The notes under the pieces: model-generated
Databases searched by the model: none
Told to the model about the DNA's origin: nothing
What the model saw: only the letters and a program-made list of their open reading frames with translations
Assembly (NCBI GenBank): GCA_001695595.3
Contig: MBPM02000001.1
Span: 1,736,001 to 1,800,000, forward strand
Length of the DNA: 64,000 nucleotides
Source of the DNA: Plasmopara viticola
Taxonomy: Eukaryota; Oomycota; Peronosporomycetes; Peronosporales; Peronosporaceae
Direction of reading: 5' to 3'
Shown: piece by piece, positions 35,025 through 46,226 of the stretch
How the letters are laid out: each line of letters opens with the position of its first letter
Position numbering within the stretch: position 1 is the stretch's first letter
Translations under genes and position numbers: made by a program

Positions 35025-36705
35025 ATGAATGTCACTGAAACGTTGAGTGACATACGAAACATGTGGCGTCGTCTGCAGCTCCGAATTGCTGGTACTACGC
35101 CGGCGCGGCGCTTCCAGGTGCTTGCATTTTTTTGTTGGCAATTAACGACTTGTGAAATGATTACTAAAACGTGGTGATTGTGCTGCAAACATGGTGCAGG
35201 AAGAAACCGACGTGGGTGTCGCCGCCGTGCTGAGCTGCTTTCGAAGCTTGAAGCTGGACCCGCAAAACGCGAGCAAGTAAGCATAATAGCTGTAACTAAT
35301 GTAAACACTTGTCATTTCATTAAATGCAAGGCGGCTTAATTGTTTTTGGTGAAGAGACCACGAGAAGCTATTCGATCAGGCCGTTGACATTATCGGCTCG
35401 AGAAAGTTCGAGCAGCAAAAGCAGTATGTGCAAGAGGAGGTTGCTAATCAGGTAAGTTAAAGATTATGCAAGAATTTAGCTGACAGATCACTTTTGTACT
35501 GAATTGTGATCGTGACCAAAGGTGGAAAGCGCATTTGAGGCGGTGTTGAAGATGCCCAATAATTTGGAGAAAAGCGTATTTAAAATGTCCTTGTCAGGAT
35601 ATGAGCGCACCAATGAAGTGGAGGAAAAGGTTGCACGACACTGACAAGATATACTGTTGAAGTGTACAATACTGACAAATAGTACTTGGTTGTCGCTCAG
35701 TTTGGAATATCTGACAGCTTCCAAAGGCTTTTCGGTTTCACATTGAAAGTAGAAAAGTCAGGCGTTTTAAATGCTGGTGAGGGTGTCAAACTTTGCGGGT
35801 TTGCCCCTATCGGATCTTTTGTGGTAGGTTGTTATATGAGAACGTAGTCAAAGTCTATGTTATAAACACGTTTGATACTCATGCAGGCTCTGTATCCTGG
35901 TATTGTCTACTTGCCTGAGCATTACAAGAAGGTAGTGGTTAACTTTAATCAGGCAATGATTAGTATTTCAATTGTTCAATTGTGCTCATTTCAATTTCAG
36001 AAACACTACTTGGGCGAGCTGTCAAACAACTCCTACGCCCGCGCTCGCTTTGATAGTGTTATCATTGACGGCAAGAATGAGTGTGAGAACCTTCATTTTA
36101 ACGAATATTTTTACGAATTAAGATTTTTTAAGCTTATAGATGTTGTGTTATGTCAGCATCGAAACCGCGCAATCCGCTTGCTGTTGCTCACAAAATTAAC
36201 CATCCTCCTAGGGGCACTTCACCTAATGTGATTGGCTTCGCATTTGAGTTCCCTGATCGAGGTTTGTCGATGCATCATTGCTCTATTTACATTACGACAG
36301 GCGTTTGGTCGCTCTTTCTAAATTGTTTCTTTTGTTTTCAGAACCATTTACCGAAAAGAATTTTGATGAGCTAATTCCAAATAGCTTTGTGCAAGAACCT
36401 TCTCGCCTCTCTATGTTTGGCAAGCGTACCATCGTGCATGTACGTTGGTACGCTGCACGATTCGCTTCATTGCCGTACTAACAAATATGTATTAGAGTCT
36501 TGCATTTATCGCGACTGCGGATATTTCTGACGGAGAAGAGCTTTTTCTAAATTATAGGTGCGTTTAAGTTTTAGATTACATCTCGCGACCGAGTTACCCT
36601 GTAACTCGCATCATGATGCCTGACTCCAGATACAATCCAGACCGACCACTTCCTGAGTGGTATACGTCCGTCGACATTGAAAGTGATCGCGCAATGTGGA
36701 ATTGA
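35025..36705 (+). CDS. SETD9-like SET-domain protein
   Basis: Eleven exons give 332 residues: 35025-35117, 35200-35276, 35355-35451, 35522-35629, 35683-35823, 35887-35931, 36001-36080, 36140-36261, 36342-36439, 36496-36557, 36630-36705. The N-terminus is helical. From about residue 125 the order SFQRLFGFTL, GVKLCGFAPIGSF, ALYPGIVYLPEHY, VIIDGKN, NPLAVAHKINHP, ADISDGEELFLNYR matches the divergent SET domain of animal SETD9. The GEEL-x-x-NY motif replaces the canonical GEEL-x-x-DY and contributes the tyrosine of the active site. It is probably a methyltransferase; substrate unknown. The last intron was placed so that NYR joins YNPDRPLPEWY, which reads as a natural SET C-terminus. SETD9 is a poorly studied family, so function is not stated beyond fold. 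Confidence 0.82.
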
Positions 36706-36869
36706 AACCTTTCAGAACTTGACCAGTTTTCATAAAGAGAAATAAATGCATTGATGTGTTTACTTGGAAATAGAATGAGCGGGGTTTTACCACATAATGC
36801 CTTTGAATCAACTATTGTGACCAACTATTGCTGTTTTTAAAGTGCGTTATTCGTCATCACCATCCGAAT

Positions 36870-37701
36870 TTACTTAGGGAACTCTGCGTTGTTGGATAAT
36901 ATGATACCTACGATGACACCAAAGATACCAAGCGCACTGGCAAAAATCTCGACAATCAAGACTGTTACATAGAGAGAGGCGTTTTGCGCATCCGCGAGCA
37001 CACAACTGCTGCCAGCAATACCAACAGACACTCTGCAACAAAGCCATTCACTCACTTGTCAGTAAACGAAAAATAAAATACTCAGTCCCTGCAACTCAAC
37101 ACGCACCCGCTAGCAACGTTAGTCAAACCCACAGCGAGACCTGAACCGAACACTGCGTATGCCGCAAAGTACAGTGCTTGCTCACTAATTGGTTCATCTC
37201 CCTCGTGGCGCAGTGCAGGCTGATTCATCTACCCAGATATTAGAAACAACCCACCACGTATGAGCCCACTCGAATCTTTCTCAGTCAAACAAACCCAGCC
37301 GCACTTTGCTTTGCAAAATAATCGCAATGATGACGCCATAAATTGCCGTGGCTTCACAGAAAATAATGCTCACGAGGTTCTTGGATCGAACGCGTGGTGC
37401 CTTCACGGCCGCGCCCAGAAGACTTGAGCCTGTAATGAAAATGCCCCTGTACTTATATATACAAGTCAGTATCTGTTATCCACGAGTAAGTGCACAACTC
37501 TCTCACCAAGCAGCTCCAACGATAGACAAGGAGAGTCCAAAGGCAATGCCCATACTACCCCACGCGTACGGTGAGATGTTGCTCAGCACATCGCCCCAAC
37601 CTGTTCACACAAACACTCAAACCTATAATCTGCAATTGCTTTGCGACTTCTTCTTCCTTTGACGCACCTTGGTTGAACAACTCGTCCGTGGCTGCACTCA
37701 T
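36870..37701 (-). CDS. V-type H+-ATPase 21 kDa proteolipid subunit c''
   Basis: Five exons, 37701-37668, 37600-37507, 37446-37305, 37228-37107 and 37032-36870, encode 184 residues. Four hydrophobic helices are visible, with the conserved membrane glutamates in [14 protein letters not shown] (E74) and [12 protein letters not shown] (E159) that carry protons in the rotor ring. The N-terminal helix and loop ([20 protein letters not shown]) are typical of c'' (Vma16) rather than c. It forms part of the V0 rotor of the vacuolar or endomembrane proton pump. It converges with the SETD9-like gene and is head-to-head with the RRM gene. Confidence 0.94.
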
Positions 37702-37779
37702 CGCGGCTCTCGCTGCTTTTCCTCAATATGGGAGACGTTTCGATCCGAAAAGGTAAGATCGCACTTAATCGAGTTTGCA
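37702..37779. promoter_or_regulatory. 78-base shared upstream region (V-ATPase c'' / RRM)
   Basis: The two start codons face away from each other across 78 bases, the shortest such spacer in the window. It is presumably a bidirectional promoter. No known motif is assigned. Confidence 0.5.
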
Positions 37780-38345
37780 ATGAACAAGACGGACAAACGC
37801 GCGCTTTACGTCGGCGGCCTGGACAACCAGGTGACGGAGCAGGCGCTGTACACGGCTTTCGTGCCTTTTGGGCCTATCAAGAGTGTACAAATTCCATTGG
37901 ACTATAGAACGCGTACGAGTCGCGAGATTCGACTGGAAATCGAAACAACTGACTGATAAATTATGGGAACCATTGCCTCGGACAGAACGAGCCAAAGGTT
38001 TTGGATTTGTAGAGTTCGAGGACGAAGCGGATGCCAAAGCAGCCATCGACAACATGGATGGTAAGGCAATGTTTTTTTTCGCGGTCAAACTTTGGTTACT
38101 ATGCTGAATACGTAGTGCAATTCTTTATGGTACTCTGTAGAATCGGAGCTATTTGGAAGAACGCTGCGCGTCACCATTGCCAAACCGGACCGACCCAAAT
38201 TAGGATCTTTCAAACCAGGCATGTGCTCGTTATTATCGTGAAAATGGATTTAATGCTTATGCGAAATTGTGGCCATATGGTTGGCGTTGTAGTGTGGGCG
38301 GAATCGGGAGACGTTACAGGCGCTGCCGGAGAGCCCATAGGATAA
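37780..38345 (+). CDS. Single-RRM RNA-binding protein, PPIE/Cyp33-like RRM
   Basis: Four exons, 37780-37912, 37986-38060, 38141-38218 and 38293-38345, give 112 residues. The single RRM has RNP2 LYVGGL (9-14) and RNP1 KGFGFVEF (48-55). The flanks (ALYTAFVPFGPI, VQIPLDY, AAIDNMDESELFGRTLRV) most resemble the RRM of the spliceosomal cyclophilin PPIE/Cyp33, but no cyclophilin domain follows; the protein ends in VWAESGD and a short tail. Intron 3 (38219-38292) starts with GC instead of GT. Read with that GC-AG intron the frame runs to a sensible end; read through, it stops eight codons later. Probably a nuclear splicing-associated protein. Confidence 0.85.
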
Positions 38346-38804
38346 CGATTGCACAAGTCGACATGATAGTTGGTCTCACATTTTTCTTTAGACTTTGCAC
38401 TTTCCGTTGCTAATTCAATAAGGCTGCTGGGCTAGAAGAACATGGTGTTATGTATGAAAATGTGTATTGCGAAGTTGAAGACCGTGGCTGACAGACATAC
38501 AATAGTAAGTAAAAACCTTGATTTGTTTGGCTTAAGTGCGGTAAAAAATTCCGGAGTCTTCTAATCTTGTAGCTTGTATGCTTTAGCGAAAATTTTGCTA
38601 CGAATAAATGTAATAAGATTTGTTTAATCAGAGCTTTAGCGATTCACGGAAGAGATTAACCTGATCGTTTGCCTTCTACACGAGCAATCTTCTCGACACA
38701 AACACAACAAACACAAACAACACATGTACTTTATGCTAAATGCTTTAGATTCCAAGTTACCATATGTGTGAGACAGATACGGAAGTTCTAGCCGGGTTTA
38801 CCGC

Positions 38805-39751
38805 TTACACAGTGTCCGCAATCTGGTCACCCTCGCTTGTCAAGAAACCTAGCTCATCTTCCTCGCGGACGGTAGGGCAATCGCGCAATATGGCATGCGA
38901 GATAGCGAGAGCACCACTGTATTTATCACCAGAGAGCAGCGTAAGCTTAAAATAAGTACGCAACAATAAGCCAAGACCAACCTAGCCGAGCAGATCGTAA
39001 AAAGAATTGATCCTCCAAACACGACAATGACAGCAGCACTCACTGCAAACGGGATATAAAAAAAAGAAACATGTCACTAGGCTATTATGACGGATACGTC
39101 GTACAGTGAAAATACAGTACGGTACCACCAAGCATGCCCATCTTTCGCTGGTCTGGTGTCACCGTGCGTCCCATGATTTTTGTCGGGTTGTCAGGCAATT
39201 CATTCGCCGTCGCGCTCGACATATAGAGCCAAAAGCCGCCCAGACAAATCAGCACGAATAGAAAAAACGGATTGAGCAAACTTTGCCAACAACACGAGCA
39301 GACATAGCAACTGTATTGAGCATTTCGCCATGTTTAAATATGCAGATAGCAAGCCATTCAACGTACATCGTGATGACACCGACAAGCGCCGCAGATATAG
39401 CATAGTTGGCGCTGAAAAATAGCGCATTCTTACGGCATCGGGTGGCCAACACATCACGTCCAGGAATATTAAATGGCTTTTCCTCGCCTAGTCACATTTT
39501 GTACAAAAACACAGTGTAGCTGGTAAGCACGACAATGCTGTACAAAGTTATCAAGATTATGTGGACAAAAGGGTGAGCACAACAATGTCGGCTCGAGACG
39601 CACCGAGTCCAAAGAATTGGGAAATGCCGCGCACATTTCGAATGTCCACGGCCTGAACAACCCGATTGCGGATCTTTTGTAGAGCGTGCTGCGGCACTTC
39701 GATGGTGATGTTGCCTTGAAGCTCGTCGGACGTGGTCTTCATTACGTTCAT
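38805..39751 (-). CDS. PRA1 family protein (prenylated Rab acceptor)
   Basis: Five exons, 39751-39604, 39487-39367, 39280-39126, 39042-38982 and 38916-38805, give 198 residues. After a 50-residue cytosolic start comes FNIPGRDVLATRCRKNALFFSANYAI, close to the PRA1 consensus, then four hydrophobic segments in two pairs (LLNPFFLFVLICLGGFWLYM; SAAVIVVFGGSILFTIC). The tail SHAILRD...EEDELGF is also family-like. PRA1 proteins sit in ER/Golgi membranes and bind prenylated Rab GTPases. Two in-frame ATGs lie close together (39751, 39742); the first is taken. Confidence 0.88.
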
Positions 39752-39897
39752 ATAGGACAGCAATTTTTTGTGAATAGAATTCTTGCTGAACAATTTGCCA
39801 AAAATATCTCATCAAAAAATAGGAATTATGTGTCTATGGAGTTGATCAACAGAGTGAAGGTCACTTCAACTTAAGCAACAAATCCGCGCATTTTACG

Positions 39898-40471
39898 ATG
39901 CCTTCTCGTCGACAGGAAGCTAAGTCACCGATGAGGCAGATTTGTCAGCTGCTTGATACGCCTGATAAAGTTGGTGAGCGCTGTGCTTGCTAATGGTTGC
40001 AAATTTGTTTTCTGGCTTAAGGCTATGGAGCGAATTCAGCACGTGGCCATTCACTGCAGTCGCTATTTTGTGTTGCGTGCTTACTGTTTTTGTAAACCAT
40101 AGAACAAATATGCGACGGGAACAAGGTTTCTTGAAAAATTTGGATTCGTGCATTCCAGCACTGATAATATTGTGCAGGAGAATGAGGTGAATCTGGAGAA
40201 GTCAGGGCAAAAAAGCAAGCGGCAGGGTGCAAGGCGTAAGACCAAGAAAGGGCTTTTCAAACGACAAATCGTTGGCTTGGCAGGCGGGAATGCGACGAGC
40301 CAAGAGTCATCGCCTTTCTTCGCTTACAAAACGACAAATACGACCTTTCGCATGAGAAAGCAGCGAAAACTAAAGCTGCAACAAGATGAAGACGAAAAGC
40401 ACCAGAAGCGCATTGAGGAATTGATCGCTTACTTTAAAGAATTAGACGAGCAAAAATTGGAGGTTATTTGA
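39898..40471 (+). CDS. Small basic protein with a KEN box, unrecognised
   Basis: Exons 39898-39973, 40022-40042, 40103-40125 and 40178-40471 give 137 residues. I do not recognise the family. Visible features are a short N-terminal segment (RQICQLLDTPDK), a KEN motif at residues 40-42 formed exactly across the last splice junction, a lysine/arginine-rich centre (KSKRQGARRKTKKG), FFAYKTTNTTFR, and a charged C-terminal helix likely to coil. KEN boxes mark APC/C substrates, so a cell-cycle or chromosome role is a reasonable guess only. The 21-base second exon is optional: skipping it keeps frame. The gene is head-to-head with PRA1 (146 bases) and its stop is 77 bases from the DNAAF5 stop. Confidence 0.65.
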
Positions 40472-40548
40472 ATGGTTGTGTTGTAAGTGGCCTCGCACAT
40501 TACTGCAGCAAATAGATGGGAGACGACCATTAGACAAGGCTAACCTCT

Positions 40549-43500
40549 CTATGTCAACCGCACAGTCGCCAACGCCAATAACTGGTCGCAGTAGCGAGGG
40601 TTTTGGTGACGAGTCCGGTTCTCCTCCGCCTTCTTAGCCAGTCGAGGTGCATCAATATTTACTGTTTCCTTCAATACGGTAAATACAGCCTCCTGCATGT
40701 CAATCGTTTAGTCAATAATCGAGTATGATCAACTTCCAATAAGTCCACAAGAGCAGGAAGTTATGGATACAATGCTCTTCACACTTTCTTACCTGAATAT
40801 CAATCTCTGTATCATCAAGGTGAACGAAGAGACAATCCAAAGTATAGTCAATGATCGTTCCTCCAAAATGCTCTTTTGGAGCAGCTTTTAAGAAGGTGGT
40901 AAAGGTTTGGCAAGCAGCTTTGCGCACAGTGTCATTGCTGTCATCCAGGCGCTTGAGAATGTCCGCATAAAGTTGGTGCACTGGCTCCTCTGCCAAGCAC
41001 AATGACAAGACCGTCAGTCAGCATGTTTGACCGTAATGAGCTCATTTGATGAATGTGATACCTCCTAAACATCCCGGCAATGCCACAAATAGATACTGCA
41101 GCGCCAGACAGACTAGTTGGCGAGTCTTTGCATCACTGTCGTCCATTGAAGACTTGAACACGGGCAGCATCTACAGTAATGCACGTCAGTATCATTAAAA
41201 GCGAATTGAATCGAGGCATCTATAGCCACTGCACCTGAGGAGCGGTCTCAAACAAGCACGATTGGTCGGCAATGCCCTGACGTAGAAGAGTATATGCGCA
41301 TGCAACGGCCACTTTTCTGGTATAGCCAGAGCACATTGCATCACATCAGCACCTACAGCAAGTGGGATGAAATTGGTAATTAGCCACCCTACCTTATAGT
41401 AGCAGCGACACGCCCGCCGCGCCAAACGATGTTAGGAATAATGCTTTTTTTCAGCAATGGCACACTAAATGGCTTAAACGCCTATTTTGAAAGAAGCAAA
41501 GCCAAAAAATTAAGCACATAATGTTCAAAACCTTTGGAATCATGAGTCACCTGACTAATGGTATCCGTTCCTAGTAACGTCTCCAATAAAGCAAGAAAGG
41601 CTAGACGAACATCCGCGTCTTGGTTTGGCTCTAAATGGACCAAAAATACGGGTATAATCCTAGGCAAATTGTCTCCACAAGCCTATCAGCAATCCAAAAC
41701 GGAGAATATGTGATCAAACTTTTCTAGATCGAGCATTAACTGAAGTCGGGCTCTGTAAATGACATTGCATACCGCGCCTCCACGTCGGCATAGCGAGTCA
41801 AAAAGGACGCGGTTCGGATCACTCTTTTGCCATATTTTACTTGCATCGGTAGGAAGAGCTATCGTATCAAGAAGTTTGCCTAAGTATCGTACATATAACC
41901 CCTGAAAGCAACTTTATCAAAAAAATAGTTTTTAGACATAATTTCACACGAAAACCAACCTCAATGGATTGCTCCATTTTCACAGCAAGCTTCTCGATTG
42001 TTAGGCTTGCCTGTAAATACAGTGTCAGTCATGGAGACGATTGTATGCGTGACTTGTCTGCAAAAGTACATTACCAATTCATACGCAACTGACACTTCCG
42101 AAGATGACGCTAACAGATGGCTCAGCACCCAAAATAAACGGAAGCAGATTTCGTCTTTTCGCGCAAGTAATGGCCCAGCAGTCTTGACAATACTTGAAAT
42201 GACACCAGCCAATTGATCTTGTAAATCTGCTACTTCAGATTCGCGAAGGCCAGCATTGCACAATGCCTCTGTGATAATCTACCCAAATTTCAGACCGTAC
42301 GATGTGCTATTAGAATCACATACTTTTTCCCATCATTACATTCGGTACCTCCAAGTGAAGCGCGATTGTCTCTGTCGTCATGCCTTCAATGCTCATACCC
42401 AGCAAAGTTAATCCATTTGTGCGATGTTGAGCAGTGTCCTGTCCTGCCAAATTTCCTGTCACTATCGGTAACAATGAAGCTAGAATGATGTGGGAGTCTG
42501 CGTAATAGCCAATAACGCCCAAGCAGGACTTCACACTGTTGTACACAACTTCTTCGTCATCACGACAAATCTTTCCTAGTGCTCCAAACACCTGGTCGAT
42601 GTACGGGTTCATGTTTTGCTCCAGTAAAATTAGATACGCACTTAGAATTTGCGTGTAACGTTCGCGCACTAGCACAGTCCAGTCTCCAGTCCTTTCAAGA
42701 AGCGACGGCAACACCATTGTTTGAATACTAGCTGCCACTTTTCGGGCGCCAAGTGGTGGGCGAGTCTCGAAAAATAAAGGTGGCATGTTTCTTGCAGTGT
42801 CCAAGTCCACTTCCATAGACTCCGCGTCGCCTGTTAAAAAGCCTTCGCCTCCATCTCGAGTCTCCCAAGCGGTCGAAATCGCATTAAGTTTAGCAATTGA
42901 AAGCGCTCGCACTTCCGACGACTCGTCAACAATACCAGCTAGAAAAAGTGGAAAGATTGAAGCTTCAAATTGCTGTATCTGTTCAATCTGACTTAGCCAC
43001 GCGGCCAACGCAATAATTAACTGCTTTCTGACTGATGGCGTGTGGTCAAAAATGACTTTACTTACAGCTGGTAACAGCACTTCGTTCATAAGCTCGGGTA
43101 AAGCCTCTGACCCACAAGGCACTGTAACTTCCAGTGCTTGCAGTGCGCAAACACGCACACGACTGTGTTGATGGCCCAGATTAAGCACCAACGGTCGCAC
43201 AATTGTACCAATTTGCATCCTAATGTCGTTTTTCCAGCTCTTGGATATTAAAATGACGCAATCTGCTGACACTTTCTTAACATCCGGAAACGGGTCTGCC
43301 GCCGATTTACCCAGTACATTGGCTAGTTCTGTCATAACGTCACGCAGTGACGTTAGCGTGCTCTTCACTGCATCCAAATGCGTCAAAAACTCGTGCAACA
43401 GCTGCAGAATTAGCAAACGTATCTCCTCCGTAGGCTCTGGGTATGGTGTTTTGCCCAGCCGAGCATTGGCCAATGTCACCACTTCCTTTAGTGTCGCGAC

Positions 43501-43800
43501 CGATGACTCAAAAGCCCCGCGTTTGCACAAATACAGTAGCGATGTGAGGGCACGCTCTCGACATTTCTCAACAACGTCACTTTCGGCACATTGAAGCAGT
43601 GAGCGTTTCAGATTCGAATCGCACAGAACGCGTAGCACTGAGGTGGATACGTGTGACGACTCGCTCTCCAACATACGATAAATCTTGTCCGCCGCACGAC
43701 GACGTACGCTACGGTCTGGATCAGACAAACAGTTGATGTCACGCTGCATTTTCATTGCAAGGATGTTGTACACGCTCTCATCCTCCGAGGACAGCACCAT
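40549..43800 (-). CDS. DNAAF5: Dynein axonemal assembly factor 5 (HEATR2-like)
   Basis: Ten exons keep frame: 43800-42349, 42278-42075, 42010-41960, 41901-41773, 41682-41551, 41481-41393, 41316-41235, 41170-41062, 40989-40793, 40692-40549. The 862-residue product is HEAT repeats throughout, matching the length of human DNAAF5. Diagnostic stretches are the N-terminal DRSVRRRAADKI, the late IVWRGGRVAATIRKVAVAC, LYADILKRLDDSNDTVRKAA, and the C-terminal HQNPRYCDQLL. DNAAF5 acts in the cytoplasm to pre-assemble outer and inner dynein arms for motile flagella. All exons and splice sites look intact, so the species probably still makes swimming zoospores. Confidence 0.9.
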
Positions 43801-43943
43801 GGCGCAAGGTCACTATCAAATCCAATGCGTGTATTACTCTAAGAACAACGTAAGCATTTATGTTGCGTGGACTTTAGGTTGTGCTAAACATTATGTTTCT
43901 CTATTATTCATCTACCGGGAATTCTAAACCAAAATATCCAAGC

Positions 43944-46226
43944 TTACTTTTTCTTGCCTTGCATCCGCTTGCGGCCGTTGGCTGTCAGCTCGCGCTTTCG
44001 CATGCGAATTCTGGTTGGAGAGACGTCAATCATTTCGTCATCACCAATGTATGTAACTACGTCTTCAAGAGACATCTGGCGAATAGGTGACAATTTGATA
44101 TTCTCATCCGTGCCTGCTGCGCGCATGTTCGTGAGCTTCTTCTCCTTAGTTGGATTGATCTCAATGTCCGTGGGACGGCTATGCTCACCCACAATCATGC
44201 CCTCGTACACGTCGTCGCCAGGCTTAACAAACATCTCTCCACGGTCCTCCAACGAGTTGAGCGCGTAGGCCTGATCGCAAAATTTTTTTTTGTTAAAGAG
44301 TCGACAAAAGTAGAGGTGTTCCTCAAAAACAGCTCGCTCTTACCGTGCACACTCCTCCAGACGAGGCAATTAATTTACCCTTCGCCGGTGGGGTCGCCGA
44401 GCCCTGATACGGCAGGTAACCGTGAAAGATTGAGTTGAGGATGCCACTTCCGCGCGTGTCAGTCTTGATCTACACATTTGCAAGCAAATGAGTAAGAATT
44501 TGACTTTAAATAGAGCAGCGAATCGCATACCTCGCTCCGATAACCCATGAGACATCGACTAGGAATCTTGAACTGAAGGCGCACTTTATCATGCATCTCT
44601 TTAAATTCAACAATTTCGCCACCACGAGTCGATAATTTGTCAATGACCGTGCCAGAAAAGTCAGAGTCAACATCGATCGTCACTTCTTCGATCGGTTCTA
44701 ACTTCTGTTTTGTCTCGGGATCCGTCTGAAAGATTACCTGGGGAGCTGAGACCGACATTTCAAAACCCTCACGACGCATTTCTTCTATCAATATAGCAAG
44801 CTGAAGTTCGCCACGGCCATGAACATCAAAAGCTTCTGAGGATGCGCTAGGCGAAATGGAAATGGCAACGTTATTCTGAAAAAGCCAACAAAATTATAAG
44901 CGACTCGCTCCTCGCACACTTGAATTCAAGTGAGAAATTACACAGTACCTCGCACTCCCGCTCAAGACGCTGCTTTATGTGAGAAGATGTAAGGTACTTG
45001 CCCTCCTTGCCTGCTGTCGGCGCGTCATTCACACCAAACGTCATGGAAATGGTTGGAGGGTCTAGCTGCGGAGACGGAATGGGCTCCGTCACAGAGTCAG
45101 CAGCAATAGTATCGGACACATATGCGTTGACACCTGCAATGGTGATGATGTCACCTACGCGTACGAGTAAGTAAAATATCACGTAACATACCAAACTATG
45201 GCAAAAAAGTGTACCTGCCGTAGCTGATGTGATCTCCGACTTTACAACACCTCGGGTGACAAACATCTTTGTAACTCGGCCAGATTCAAGCTTCTTACTT
45301 TCACGATTTATCACCTGAATTGAATCACCAATCTACTTCCGCACATGGAATTTACAGAGCACGGCAGTCAAATAGCAGAACCTTATCAATTCAACATCGA
45401 GCAAAAACACCTTCACAGTTCCAGCATGAACGCGACCAGTAGCCAAGCGGCCAACGTACGGATCGCGGCCAATCATAGTCACAGCCATTGCAAATGGCTC
45501 GTTGGCATTGGCTTTAGGTGCAGGAACATAGCGCATGATCTCGTCCAGCAATGGTCGCATACTGTCACGCGGCTCGTCCGAGTTATCAAGATCATACACC
45601 GCCCAGCCCTGTTTCGCAGATGCATACAACACGGGAAATTCCAGCTGATCGTCGTTGGCATCAAGAGCCACAAACATGTCGAAAAGCTCGTTTTCCACCG
45701 AGCCGTCGAGGCGACTGGTATCTCGGTCCACCTTATTGACAACCACGAGCGGCTTTAGTCCCCGGTGCAGCGCCTTAGTCAATACAAACTTGGTTTGCGA
45801 CATAGGGCCTTCCGTAGCATCTACAACCAGTACCACACCGTCGACCATACTCAAAATGCGCTCCACCTCGCCACCAAAATCAGCGTGGCCGGGTGTATCG
45901 ACGATGTTTAGTACGTGACTATTGTACTCAACGCGCGTGCACTTGGACATGATCGTGATGCCACGTTCACGCTCGAGGTCGATCGAATCCATTACGCGCT
46001 CCTCGGAAAGCTGATTCCCGCCGTGCTTTAAAAGTTGGTCGACCAATGTGGTTTTGCCATGATCGACATGGGCCACGATAGCCACGTTTCGAATATTTTC
46101 AGCCGTGAGGGCCGAGTAGTCTGTAGAGAAGGCGTGCGAAAGTACTGGTACGCTTTGTCTGAGCAACGGGCGCTGGAGCGAGCGAGCGCGTGCTGGCAAT
46201 GAAAGACACGATCGTCGGAGCCACAT
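43944..46226 (-). CDS. BipA/TypA translational GTPase, organellar
   Basis: Six exons, 46226-45411, 45332-45215, 45154-44949, 44875-44531, 44469-44344 and 44270-43944, encode 645 residues. The first 35 residues are arginine/serine-rich without acids (MWLRRSCLSLPARARSLQR), a mitochondrial-type presequence. The GTPase domain shows AHVDHGKTT, DTPGHADFGGE and NKVDR. Domains II, III and V follow, and the BipA-specific C-terminal domain includes SGGVCTAYALNSLEDRG and TPTKEKK-like text (NPTKEKKLTNMRAAG). BipA is an EF-G-like ribosome GTPase involved in ribosome assembly and stress in bacteria; here it probably works on mitochondrial ribosomes. The start is the only ATG that begins a presequence. Confidence 0.92.

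Noticed and set aside
36558..36629. Earlier acceptors for the last intron of the SETD9-like gene (at about 36575 and 36593)
   Set aside because: They give a frame ending quickly, or an intron of only 36 bases. The acceptor at 36629 gives a 72-base intron and joins NYR to a natural proline-rich C-terminus.
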